Source: Cryptolaemus montrouzieri (Eukaryota > Arthropoda > Insecta > Coleoptera > Coccinellidae). Taken from it: a DNA stretch of 64,000 nucleotides. The DNA lies in assembly GCA_013387265.2 (NCBI GenBank), contig JABFTP020000144.1:91619365-91683364 (forward strand), in the 5' to 3' direction. Position numbers and translations under genes: made by a program. How positions within the stretch are numbered: position 1 is the stretch's first letter; the number at the start of each line of letters is the position of its first letter. The notes below the pieces were generated by a model that worked only from the letters and a program-made list of their open reading frames with translations, did no database searches and was not told the origin of the DNA. Shown here piece after piece: positions 22,333 to 32,465 of the stretch.

Positions 22333-22602
22333 TTTCAATGAAATAAAACTTAAGTATTTAGATTTTCACTATACTAACAAAACTATGACCGGTTTCACCA
22401 CACTGTGGCTTCATCAGATAGATACAAACTAATGAACAGAATTATTCCTTATATATTAGTCTTATTTCGTACTTAATATTACAATACGTACAAGGGGTAT
22501 GTTGGAAACCCCACCAGAGTTGCTTACTTTATGAATTGAAAAGATTGAGTAAAGGAGAAGGATTTAGATCTAATTGACTATTAAGTAACCTACTTGAATT
22601 CT
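22333..22602 (-). repeat. Penelope 5' inverted arm
   Basis: Reverse complement of 24581-24848, differing at scattered positions. It contains the antisense C-terminal codons and the hammerhead motif of the element. Confidence 0.9.
22383..22421 (-). ncRNA. hammerhead ribozyme motif (5' arm)
   Basis: On the minus strand: CTAT, the core box CTGATGA, stem II GCCAC-AGT-GTGGT, GAAA, a palindromic CCGG in place of stem III, the cleavage-site TC, then ATAG pairing with the first CTAT. The core is identical to the 3'-arm copy. All core residues of a minimal hammerhead are in place. Confidence 0.75.
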
Positions 22603-22954
22603 GGATGGAGTACTACAAGGCAAAAAGAAATAGTTGAAGTTAGACATCAAGTTTCAATACAGCCAACGAGACAACTACAACATCTTTTTAAAGGTAATCC
22701 ATTCGGAGTTGCTTCATAGGTTGCATTCAGTAGAATTTGACATTTTAGATTCCGGAACAAGATCCAAAGTCCATTCATTAATTCACAAAAAGTATAAAAT
22801 TCAGTAATCTTTCAGAATTTAGAGACAAATAACGCTCGTCTCCATTTCGATCTGCTAGGAATTGAAACCGAAATAGCCCTAAATTATTCACCTTAAGCCA
22901 AACACCTAAAACACTCTTCAGCGTTAATACTTCAAAAAGAGTTCAATAGTTTTC

Positions 22955-24658
22955 AACCCTAAGAAATTCGGAAATACAACTTTAAAGTCCATTAAATCTA
23001 AGTCCGCATCTGAAGATATCATATTCACCAAAGCAGACAAGGGTCATACAGTCATAGCCTTAAATAAAGCAGATTATTTATTGAAAACCCAGAATTTCAT
23101 TGAATCAGGTTGTTATGAAGAAATTGATAAAGACCCAACTAATAAATTTCAATCCATAGTAAAAATCGCTTTAGAGTATGCCAAGTCTATAATACCTACC
23201 AACCAAAAATATAAACTTTTCATTGACAACCCGCAATCACCAAAACTTTACTTTCTCGTCAAACTCCATAAACCAGGGTATCCCATTAGACCAGTAGTTT
23301 CATATTTTCAAACTCTAGCTGCAAAACTTTCACGCTTTCTTATAGACATCATTCGAAAGTACGCTAATTTTGAACCTAAATTCTCAATAAAAAACTCTTC
23401 AGTCCTAATAAATAAAATTCAGCACATGATACTACCACCGAACGCTTAACTTATGTCATGGGATGTAGTAAATCTCTTCCCTAGTGTTCCACCTAGTAAT
23501 ACAGTGAAACTCATCAAATTAATGAAGTCAATCCGATAATTCAATCAGAAATCTTACACCTTTTAGAAATTTGTTTAGAACAAAATTATTTAAACTTCAA
23601 TGGAGTATTATATAATAGTAAAAAAGGTTTAATCATGGGTAATCCTCTGAGCCCTCTGCTCGCTGAAATTTTCATGGATAATATTGAAAAAACAATCCAA
23701 GAACATCCGTTATTCAAACACTTTATTTATTGGTTTAGATATGTCGACGATATCATTTGTTGTTTCACTGGCACAAACAGACAATTCGAGTCATTCAAAA
23801 CATTTATTAACAAAATTCACGATAATATTGAATTCACTTTAGAGATAGAAACAGAAAACTCCATTAGCTTTCTGGATTTAACTACTACTAAAATTACCGG
23901 CAAACATGATTTTTCTATTTTTCATAAGCCATCGCATACAAATATTACTAATCACAGCTCATCTACACATCCCTATCCACATAAATTAGCAGCTTACAAT
24001 AGTATGGTACATAGACTCATTAATATCCCAATGTTACAAAATAATTTCATAAAAGAGGTAAATATAATTAAACAAATAGCAGTCAATAACGGTTACAGTC
24101 CAACTATGATTGAGAAAATGATTTCACGCAAAAAATTTCAAATAGCAATCCAGGAAGTATTTCCAAATATAAAAAGTTCAGACACAAAATACAACAGCTT
24201 AACTTATATTGGTAATCCTAGTCTAAAATTAAAATCATTCCTCTCGCATTATAATTTCAATATAGCATTCCGAACTGATAATTCTTTAGGCCGACATATC
24301 AAAAACTGCAAATCTAAAATTGATAAAAGTAATAAATCCGGTATTTATAAACTGTCTTGAGGGGATTGTAATAAAATTTATATTGGTAGAATTTTCAGAA
24401 ATTTCAAAGTTAGATTATCCGAGCACAAACGTAGTTTTAATTATCATAAATCAGATTCCCATTATTCTAATCACTTACTCGAAGAAAACCATAATTTTAA
24501 TGATAATTTCAAAATTTTACATAATGAAAATAACAGACAAAAACTCAATCTATTGGAAATTTTAAAGATCAACAAAGAAAAGAATTCAGGTAGGTCACTT
24601 ACTAGTCAATTAGATCTAAATCCTTCTCCTTTACTCAATCTTTTCAATTCATAAACTA
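22955..24658 (+). CDS. Penelope reverse transcriptase / GIY-YIG endonuclease (lightly disrupted)
   Basis: The polyprotein starts with the conserved IIFTKADKGHTVIALNKADY (about 23018-23077). The reverse transcriptase follows with PKLYFLVKLHKPGYPIRPVV (about 23240-23300), MSWDVVNLFPSVP (about 23454), the GNPLSPLLAEIFMDNIE box (23635-23690) and the catalytic WFRYVDDIICCF (about 23732). The linker follows with IAFRTDNSLGRHIKNCKS, then GIY-YIG with GIYKLS (24342-24359), a TGA where a Cys is expected, and IYIGR, SEHKRSF and LLEILKINKE (about 24377-24575), ending LDLNPSPLLNLFNS and stop at about 24652. Damage is limited to a stop and frame disturbance near 23448-23635 and the TGA at 24358. This Penelope copy is younger than the others here. 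Confidence 0.85.
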
Positions 24659-24848
24659 AGCAACTCCGATGGGTTTTCCAACATACCTCTTGTACCTATT
24701 GTATATTAAGTACGAAATGAGACTAATATATAAGGAATAACTCTGTTCATTAGTTTGTATCTATCTGATGAAGCCACAGTGTGGTGAAACCGGTCATAGT
24801 TTTGTTAATATAGTGAAAATCTAAATACTTTAGTTTTATTTCATTGAA
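24581..24848 (+). repeat. Penelope 3' arm
   Basis: The 3' end of the element, from the last 25 codons of the open frame to the TTTCATTGAAA end. Its reverse complement forms the 5' arm. Confidence 0.9.
24761..24799 (+). ncRNA. hammerhead ribozyme motif (3' arm)
   Basis: CTAT + CTGATGA + A + GCCAC-AGT-GTGGT (5-bp stem II with a 3-base loop) + GAAA + CCGG + TC | ATAG. Stem I is formed by CTAT/ATAG and can extend outwards with mismatches. The very short, self-complementary CCGG in place of stem III is the kind of minimal hammerhead described for Penelope elements and related retrozymes, where cleavage is thought to work best between two RNA copies. Cleavage would follow GGTC. Confidence 0.8.
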
Positions 24849-24904
24849 AATATGTATATCGATTTTCATCAAGTAACGACCTCAATCAAATTAGTTGACA
24901 TGGA

Positions 24905-25889
24905 CTTAACAAAATCGTTAACAAACACTTGAATTTTATGCAACCCAAATACAGAGAGTTAACATCGGTTAGACGAATTGCGAGCTTATTAAGTATTTTA
25001 TGCAACCCAAATATGAAATTGACATAGAGTTGACAAATTGTCAGAATTAACAAATTGTCAAGTAGTCTTCTGCACTCGTTAGCTGAATTCCACCTTCGTT
25101 CTATGTTGTAATGTCAGTAAATAAAATTATCTCAACTGTTTCTTTCTGTTTTTGTCTTGGCTGCGTAAGATTTACTGAAACTACTTCCTAGAATAAGTTG
25201 ATTTCTTCTCTTAGGGATTGCCGCAACTTCGAAGGGTTGATAATATAAAAAAATTCTTAATTTTAATTGAAAACATGTTGAATTTTTTGGGCAATTTTTC
25301 TCCCGAAAATTTGACTCTCATCAATTTATTTTCATTTGTCAACTGCATTCAGGTAATTTTCCTACAATCGATTGTCGCAAGGACAAAAATTTCAGGAAAT
25401 GCGAAATCGAACAAATCCTGGAGTTGCATTGTTTCAATACCTTTTCAGATTTATATCGAGAGGACTTTGTACGGCTCTCCTTGTTATCTAGCTTTATGTC
25501 AAATTGAAAATTGGAGCAGAGTCCATCATTATTCTCTTGAGTTCTCTGAGAGATACGAAGATTTATTGATAAAAACGTTAAAATTCCAGCAATTTTTCCT
25601 TCGTTGATTCTTGAAAACGTCAAACACATTCAAGTGATCGATGTGGTGGCATTTCTTTTATTTTTGGAGTTGCACCACTTGATGGTTCTTTCGTATTCTG
25701 GGATTCTGAGCGATGCATAATGGAAAACACTCTACAACCATAAGTAGTGAACTAAACTGTATTACTGAAATTATTTTAAAATGTACAGGGTGCGCCAAAT
25801 TCAATGTTTCAGTACTGCAGCTAAGTGAAAAATTTAAGATAGATAGAAAAATGATATAATAATAATAATAAAATAATACTACTAATTAT
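24905..25889. other. no gene seen; short repeats
   Basis: Contains the direct repeat TTTTATGCAACCCAAATA at about 24935 and 24997 with related sequence between. A segment at about 25610-25755 is similar to 40805-40930. The overlapping frames at 25218-25629 on both strands show no known motif. Confidence 0.45.
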
Positions 25890-27160
25890 ATGCTTCGAAC
25901 AAGAAGCAATTGGATGATTTGCTGAAAACTGTAAGTGAGTTCTCGGCAGATGTTCATATGAAATTCGGGATTGAAAAATGTAAGACCCTGAAAATTCAAA
26001 GAGGGAAAGTCATAAATGGTGAAACACAACTTCCAAACGGTGATATAATACAGTGCATGAGAGATGGCGAAACATACAAATATCTGGGATACCAACAAGC
26101 CAGATTGCTAGACCAAAAACAATCAAAGGAGAAGATTCGTTTAGAATACAGTCAGCGTCTGAAATCAGATGGACTAAGACAGAACTGGATGATATTCAAA
26201 GGCAGACCCGAACGAGGCTGACAAAGTACAACAACCATAATCCAAAATCGTCTGTGATACGAACAACTTTGAAGCGGAAAGAAGGAGGACGCGGATTAAT
26301 AGATAATGTCAATTTACACACCGAACAGATAAAAAATCTCAGAGAATTCCTCTCAGCAAAAGCTCTCACTTCTGACCTCCATAGAGTGGTATCGTTGGCT
26401 GATAACGGATATACATCTCTAAATCTTGCTACCAGAGATGACCTTCTGAATCTACCATTCCTATCAGATACTGAAAAACAAGAGCAATGGTCAAGAAAGG
26501 AATTGCATGGACGACATCACTATGAGATTAATCAACCACACATCGACAAAGAAGCCTCCAACAAATAGTTGATGAAAGGAGAATTATTCGCAGAAACAGA
26601 AGGATTCCTTATGGCCATCTAAGACCAAGTGATCGCTACAAACAATTACAAAAAATTTATTATGAAGGACGGAACATTACAAACAGATAAGTGCAGAAAA
26701 TGCCATACAAGATCGGAGACTATCCAGCATATTACGTCCGGATGCGAACAACTGGCCAATACGGAGTATCTTCACAGGCATAATCAAGTGTGCAACATTA
26801 TCCACCAGAAACTTGCACACAAGTACGGACTTCTGAACACCTTCCAGCCATATTACAAGTATCAACCGGCACCCGTATTGGAAAATGACTCAGATTATAC
26901 TACGATAGGCCTGTTATCACTGACAGAATGGTGACAAATAATAGGCCGGACATAGTGGTGTATGATAAGAGAGCCAGAACAGCAATGCTGGTGGATGTCG
27001 CCATACCGAATAATAACAACGTGCTGAATAAGCTCCAGGAGAAAAAGTCCAAATATACAGATCAAGCAGATGTGGCACCTCGAGAAAATAAATATTGTTC
27101 CTGTCATCGTATCCTCCACTGGGTTAATACCCAAAACTTTGCCTTAAGAAATTAGAATTG
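25890..27160 (+). mobile_element. LINE with C-terminal restriction-like endonuclease (R4/Dong/R2-type)
   Basis: C-terminal half of a non-LTR element in which the endonuclease follows the reverse transcriptase. Thumb: DVHMKFGIEKCKTLKIQRGK (about 25948) and MRDGETYKYLGYQQ (26059). Next are RKEGGRGLIDNVNLHTEQIK (about 26278), KGELFAETEGFLMAI (26574) and NNYKKFIMKDGTLQTDKC. A CCHC knuckle is at CRKCHTRSETIQHITSGC (26695-26748). The restriction-like nuclease core is RPDIVVYDKRARTAMLVDVA (about 26943-27003) and IPNNNNVLNKLQEK. Frame breaks lie near 26110, 26565, 26620 and 26930, and a short deletion follows KYTD. Such elements often insert at specific sites; none is evident here. Confidence 0.8.
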
Positions 27161-27259
27161 CATAAAAATACCTATATAGAAATGCAAAACGCTGTAATTC
27201 TTTATACATGTAGGATAGTTAGGAAATTCATGTCAAGTATATTGTAATCGAGCCTATTC

Positions 27260-27460
27260 CCTTTGATTGCTGAATCTGGGAAAGGTAAATTATATCCAGC
27301 TAACAGATAAGATAGTGCATGATGTCGTCATACCGAATAATAACTATGTGTTGAATAAGTTTCAGGACAAAAGGTCCAAATACACAGACCCTGCTATTGA
27401 GATCAAACAGATGTGGCACCTCGAGATAGCAATCGAAATAAAGTTATGTGTTGCTTGACC
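27260..27460 (+). mobile_element. second fragment of the restriction-endonuclease-type LINE
   Basis: Repeats the end of the preceding element: VVIPNNNYVLNKFQDKRSKY followed by TDPAIEIKQMWHLE. This matches and completes the part deleted from the first copy. It is diverged and stands alone. Confidence 0.7.
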
Positions 27461-27784
27461 GATTGTCATCAATTCTAGTAGACTCCACGAAATCTTACTT
27501 AGTGTATGGATATCTATAAGATTACTCACAACTCAAAGTAAAATAATTCGCACTTTACTGCTACAAACTAATTCAATAAACAACAGAATACGAACTGAAC
27601 GAAAAACGAAACACACATGACAGATTCATTTTTCTTTCTCAATGTCATCCGCACAATATCAGAATGCAATATCAAATGAACGAAGTACTAAACGAGAAAG
27701 AAATTTTTTAGATCTATGTACCTCGCAACTTGAGAAATACGTACAGAGGAAATCCAAGTTTTGATTTCCCTCTTTAATTTTCAA
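27461..27784. other. no recognisable feature
   Basis: AT-rich sequence between two LINE remnants. Confidence 0.5.
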
Positions 27785-30021
27785 AGGCTTGTAATCTTTT
27801 AATCTCCGAAGGCAAAAGATTGAAGGTGCGCGGTGCTAGATATGTAAACGATCTTTGTCCTACGGTTTTCACCATTCTTGGTAATTCATAGCTGTGATCG
27901 ATATATCTTGTAGCATATTTGTGGGAAATAAGACTACCTATGTTACTATTTTTAAACTGGTAAGTTACGATTCTTGATAAGATTCTTGATAAGTACAGCT
28001 GTCTAATATCAAAGACTTTGGCTTCTTCATATAACTGGTCTGATGAAATTTTACCGTGTATGATTTTCAGGAATCTTTTTTTTAAGAACCTCCAGATTCC
28101 AAAGATGTACTTTTTCTATACCACCCCACACATCGGAGGTGACAGTCTAATGTTACACCAAGATACTTTACGCGTTCAGCCTGAGTGATCTCAACTGTTT
28201 GCCCCTCTAGATGTATCGAGAGTTTAGTAAATTCAGGCATATTGGGGACTGGTGAATAACAAATAATAATAATAATGATTTGTCATTATGGAAGGATAAG
28301 GATCATCCCAAAATCCTTCTCTACTTTAAATTTCAGGGATTTCCATGAAGAAGTTCTGTAAAATACTGCCGTGTCGTCAGCAAATGGTACTATTTCACCA
28401 CTTGTTGGTAAGTAAAACAAATCGTTGATGTAAATACAGAACAATATCGGGCTTAAGACCGTTCCCTGTGGAACCCCATACTCCACCATTCTGTTAGAGC
28501 TTTCCACCATGTCCACCACTGCGATCTGCTCTCTATTTTCCAAATAACATTTTAATAATTTATGAGAATATCCTCTGATGATTCTCTTGTTTGAAATCTT
28601 CTCAAATATTTTAGCTAAAGTTGAAAGTAAAGAAACGGGTCTATAGTTACATGGCTGAGACTTCAAGTCTTTGGCTAAACTCTGCACTTCCTTGGGACAT
28701 TGCTCGATTATTGCAAAAGAGTTCGCGATTCGTCTTGATTCATAAATTTTTCTACGAGATCTCTTCACTAGCGTAGCCAACTTAGCGCCAATCTCAGAAA
28801 AGTAGCTATTAAAACGCTCCACAAGTTCACGAGGTATTTTTGTTTCATTAGTTTTGGTCGCGGAACCGAAAAATTTCTTGTTCGTTTCATTTTTTGAATT
28901 CATACTTTTAACACATTTTCCCAATTCCTTTGCATTTTCCCCATTTTTCCCTATTTCACTCCTCAAGTACTCATTTTTTCTTGTCCTTATCAATTCGATG
29001 AGCTTATTTCGGACCTTTTCAATTCCATTTTTAAATCCATATCGCCCGAATTCCTCTGAACCGTCCTGTACAGCTCGTCTTTCACAGATACTGACCTAAG
29101 CAAACCGTCCGTCATCCAAATCTTCCGCTTAACCCTCTGTTGTTTGAACCTTGTGTTTCTAGTTGAAGACTGAAAGTATTCCTGCAATATTCTAATAAAG
29201 TTTCTGTAGGCTTCCTCTAAATTGTATTCGTTGTAAACGTCATTCCTCCTTCCATTTCTAAGTTTATCCTTCAGTTGGTCATAATTAACTATTCGTTTAT
29301 AATTGTGATTTTGATGACCCACTTTCGGTATAACCGGAAATGGTATCACCTCGAGAATATTTCACTTCAATTGGAAATCGCTAGTTATGGCCGCGTATAA
29401 AATTTCAGCTTGATATTGTAATTGGAACTTAAAAAGTTTTTAACGGAAGTATATCTATAGTTATATCTCTTATGATTATAGAGGCATCAAATTTTCCATT
29501 ATTTTCAACATGAAATTCTTTCAGGTTATTGACGAAATCTGGCACCCTTTCCGATAGTGATTTATACATGGCAATAATTTGGATCGAGTTCAAAGCATTT
29601 TCTTGGACAACCAACTTAATTACTCTTATAATATTGATCTTGACAACTTCATGCCTGAAGTGTATGAGTATTCCATCCATGAGTATTCATTTCTGATAAA
29701 TAATCAGATCGTAACATCATTTTTATTGATATTGCCTTCATTATATATAAGTTCATACCCATGAATATAAAACACATTTGGGTTATTCATTTTAAATATT
29801 TCCGTTAACACGATACAATCAAATTCCGCTCGAAAAATGATGAGGACAAGTGTGAGTTCATCGAAGTTTTTTGCATTACTTCGTATATCGTTATGCAAAA
29901 CTCTAAAAACCTGTTTTTCACAAAGTGAAACATCCTCGCATTCCTCAGTTGTATGAACAATTTTAGTTTCCACTACATCCGGCTCCAATTTTCTAATATA
30001 AGATTCCATTTTCGCCTGCAC
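27785..30021 (-). mobile_element. CR1/Jockey-type LINE, ORF2 (endonuclease and reverse transcriptase)
   Basis: Minus-strand ORF2. Endonuclease start: FRVLHNDIRSNAKNFDEL, FDCIVLTEIF (29905-29795), then a segment near IQIIAMYKSLSERVP (about 29600) and IIRDITIDIL. A linker follows with QQRVKRKIWMTDGLLRSV (about 29140). Reverse transcriptase: CNYRPVSLLSTLAKIFEKI (about 28655-28600), an internal deletion to KLLKCYLENREQIAVVDM, VEYGVPQGTVLSPILFCIYI (28480-28420) and the catalytic VPFADDTAVFY (about 28390-28358). C-terminus: LSIHLEGQTVEITQAERVKY LGVTLD in another frame (about 28220-28150), with further traces to about 27785. Deletions and frameshifts inactivate it. Confidence 0.83.
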
Positions 30022-30501
30022 ACACTAGTAAGAGCCAGCCACCTCAAAATGCAAAAGACAAAACGAAATAGAAGAATAGCCATAAAAACATACCAATATC
30101 CGTCCATGAAAACCAGCCAACCGCACGACGCTGGTGTTCAGTTATACACCCGTCACTTTCCCCAGTTTCGAAGGTACTTCAATATTTTGTCATCCTTTCG
30201 TCGAGTTATATCTCAGCACCCTCCTGTTCTCATTCGATGTTTCCGAGCTGCCCACTGATTTTCCCGCCCGGTTCTCTTTGGCCGCAGTATCATGAAACAC
30301 CTCCTCGCTATCTTTTTTATTCGGATGGACGGTTCAGAGTCGTAGGTGTCACAGGAACAGTACCTGTACGGTTAGACAATGTTTCCTTCTCCCCCAATTT
30401 GAAAGAGTCTTATGACTGTAGATTTTATACTGGATAAGCAAACTCTTCTTGGCCTTTCTCGACATATAACTTTTTTCCTCTTATCTGTCCCGTAAGGCCC
30501 T
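30022..30501 (-). other. ORF1-ORF2 connecting region of the LINE
   Basis: No clear frame is open throughout. Traces such as VICRERPRRV on the minus strand suggest degraded ORF1 C-terminal coding sequence. Confidence 0.4.
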
Positions 30502-30987
30502 CTATTCTGACTTTTTGAGGTGGTCCCGTAAAACCTTATTTTCTTTCTGCTCTGTTCTAGATAAATCGTTGTTAATAAATATCTGTGTTCCCTTTAATTT
30601 GTGTGCAGATCGTAGTATAGTTGACTTTTTCGAATATGATGCCAACTCAAGCTTGATTGGTCCATTCGGTTTCCTTCCTTCTATAAAGACGTTATTCAAA
30701 TCTCACGTGTTCAGTCTCAAATCTAATTTCTCGTTTAAACTTCCATTATCTTCAAGATTTTTATCCACATCAACTTGCAGACCATTCACAATTGAATTGT
30801 TCTTTCTACCCCTTGCCTCCAGAAAATCAATTCTACTCCTCAAATACTTATTCTCCCCCTCAAGTTCGGTCACCTTCTTCTGAGAATCCTCCAATTTATC
30901 CATTAGTGTCTGTCTCGTTTCCTTTATCTCCCGTTGCAGTTTCCTAATCGAGTCCCTCGGGTTCTCATTCAAAACAGTTTCGCTCAT
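30502..30987 (-). pseudogene. LINE ORF1 protein (coiled coil plus RNA-binding region)
   Basis: Upstream partner of the ORF2 above. The first frame (30987-30703) starts MSETVLNE and forms a strongly charged heptad-like coiled coil (KLQREIKETRQTLMDKLEDS, then VTELEGENKYLRSRIDFLEA). A second frame (30699-30502) carries KPNGPIKLELASYSKKSTIL and LKGTQIFINNDLSRTEQKE, which resembles the RRM-like domain of LINE ORF1 proteins. The one-frame break near 30700 splits the protein. ORF1 proteins coat the element's RNA; the order ORF1-ORF2 on the same strand supports one element of about 3.2 kb. Confidence 0.72.
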
Positions 30988-31833
30988 CTCCGGAAGAATG
31001 CAAACACCCGCAATATACAGTGAGGATCTGCCGGTGTATGTTTAACCTTAGATCTTTAAGCAAGCCGCTGCGGGTTCAAAAAACGAGCTAGAAAGAACAC
31101 GTACTAAATATGTACAAATGTTATGAGTCCGTATTTACGGATTGTAAACAAGTCACTTTACTATGTTCTGATTATTTCATATAAATAATCGAAACTCACT
31201 CAGCGTTCGAAACTGAAAAATACACTCAACGAAAGCGAGTCACTTAATAGCACACGATATGAAATTTTCACAGAATTCATCTCTGTAGAAATAACGAAAT
31301 TTCACGATTTTGCAGCACAGTTTAAAATTAATTCACAGCTACTATAAAGCTCGCATACACAATATGAATGATCCTCCCTCTCTCGAGCTCGATTTCAAAT
31401 ACGAACTATGAGTGATTTTGATATCATTGATAATTTTTCTTCTTTGCAAATATAAATCACATGCCTCATTAATTCCTTCAACATCAGTATCTTTCATTGA
31501 AAAGCGAAAATTCAAATCCATCCACTAGGAATATCGCAGATATTCGCAATTCTATGGTAGAAGTGGTTAGTCTATGTGCGTCGAAGATCCCATTTATAAC
31601 TTTTCGTATTAAGAACAAATATGTTCAATTCCTCAAAACATAGGTTTTCCTTCTTTTATGATATATAATATTTCAACTATTCAATCTTATTTATGGGGAT
31701 CGATTCAATTCTGTGTTTGAAACAATTGCAATATTCAATCAATAGCATCGGTTTTGTGGAAACAATTATTTATGTCATGAGTTTGTGTCATTTTTATCTA
31801 TCTGCTTCGAAAATTTCTACCTTCAACTCAATT
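30988..31833. other. no clear feature
   Basis: Probably the LINE 5' leader up to about 31030-31100, then AT-rich sequence without recognised motifs. Confidence 0.45.
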
Positions 31834-32225
31834 ATTATGGCTCCTCAATTCCAAAATTACGAAAAGTCTGAGATGTTGGAATGCTTCATACAAAATGGAA
31901 ATGATTCGGATGCTGCGGAAGAACCTTACTTCAATAGATTTCCTGACAGGAGGATAAGTCTATTTCCAAGAGACAAAGGATGAAAAAATTGCAATTCCTT
32001 CAGTTTGGTAATAACCAACGACAACTTAATTTCAGAAAACAGAAGAACACCGAGAATTAAATAGACGTGTTAAATGGATCGTATTACACATTACATTTCA
32101 ATAGGCACAATGAGCACAGTTGGTGGGATGTTAATCCCCATCGACAGTTGAATATTCTACACCAATGGCGATACGGTTTCAATGTGTGGTGCGCTTTAAT
32201 AGATAACACAAGTCTTCACAAAAAA
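31834..32225 (+). pseudogene. mariner-like (DUF4817-type) transposase fragment
   Basis: Two pieces of one protein with the middle deleted. The N-terminal domain reads MAPQFQNYEKSEMLECFIQN and then AEEPYFNRFPDRR (31838-31950). A downstream piece, LHFNRHNEHSWWDVNPHRQL then YGFNVWCALIDN (about 32090-32205), corresponds to the NxHNxHxWADENPH...NVWCGI segment before the second catalytic residue. It is the same broad family as 15817-17958 but a different subfamily. Confidence 0.7.
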
Positions 32226-32465
32226 TAGTTGAGAGCTGTTTTGGTTTTTTGTGTAATTCTTATGTTTTCGGGTGTGCTGAATTCGAAAATGACTTTCATT
32301 TTGTCCTAGCACGTCACGTTTCCTGACCGCCTATGCTAAAAAAGTTATTATCTTAAAATGAAACATAATTTTTTTCTAATAAAGTAATTTATAATTGCGT
32401 ATCAAAACTTATTTTTTTATAAAAAAAACATTAATTAGTGAGCACTAAACACATTTCTTTTTCCC

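Larger units (their letters stand above)
22330..24892 (+). mobile_element. Penelope-like retroelement, best-preserved copy
   Basis: Nearly complete Penelope-like element with a reverse transcriptase and a GIY-YIG endonuclease (separate entry). A 270-base inverted copy of its own 3' end sits at the 5' end: 22333-22602 against 24581-24848, with only scattered mismatches. The antisense 5' arm even includes the last codons of the open frame, which shows that it was copied from the 3' end, as is known for Penelope elements. The 12-mer AGTTGACATGGA flanks the element at 22318-22329 and 24893-24904 and is a credible target duplication. Each inverted arm carries a hammerhead-ribozyme motif. Confidence 0.85.

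Noticed and set aside
25218..25629. Overlapping frames on both strands as a possible gene
   Set aside because: No motif or homology recognised; codon content follows the local AT bias.
28854..29099. Plus-strand frame opposite the LINE ORF2
   Set aside because: Antisense shadow of the minus-strand LINE, with hydrophobic low-complexity content only.
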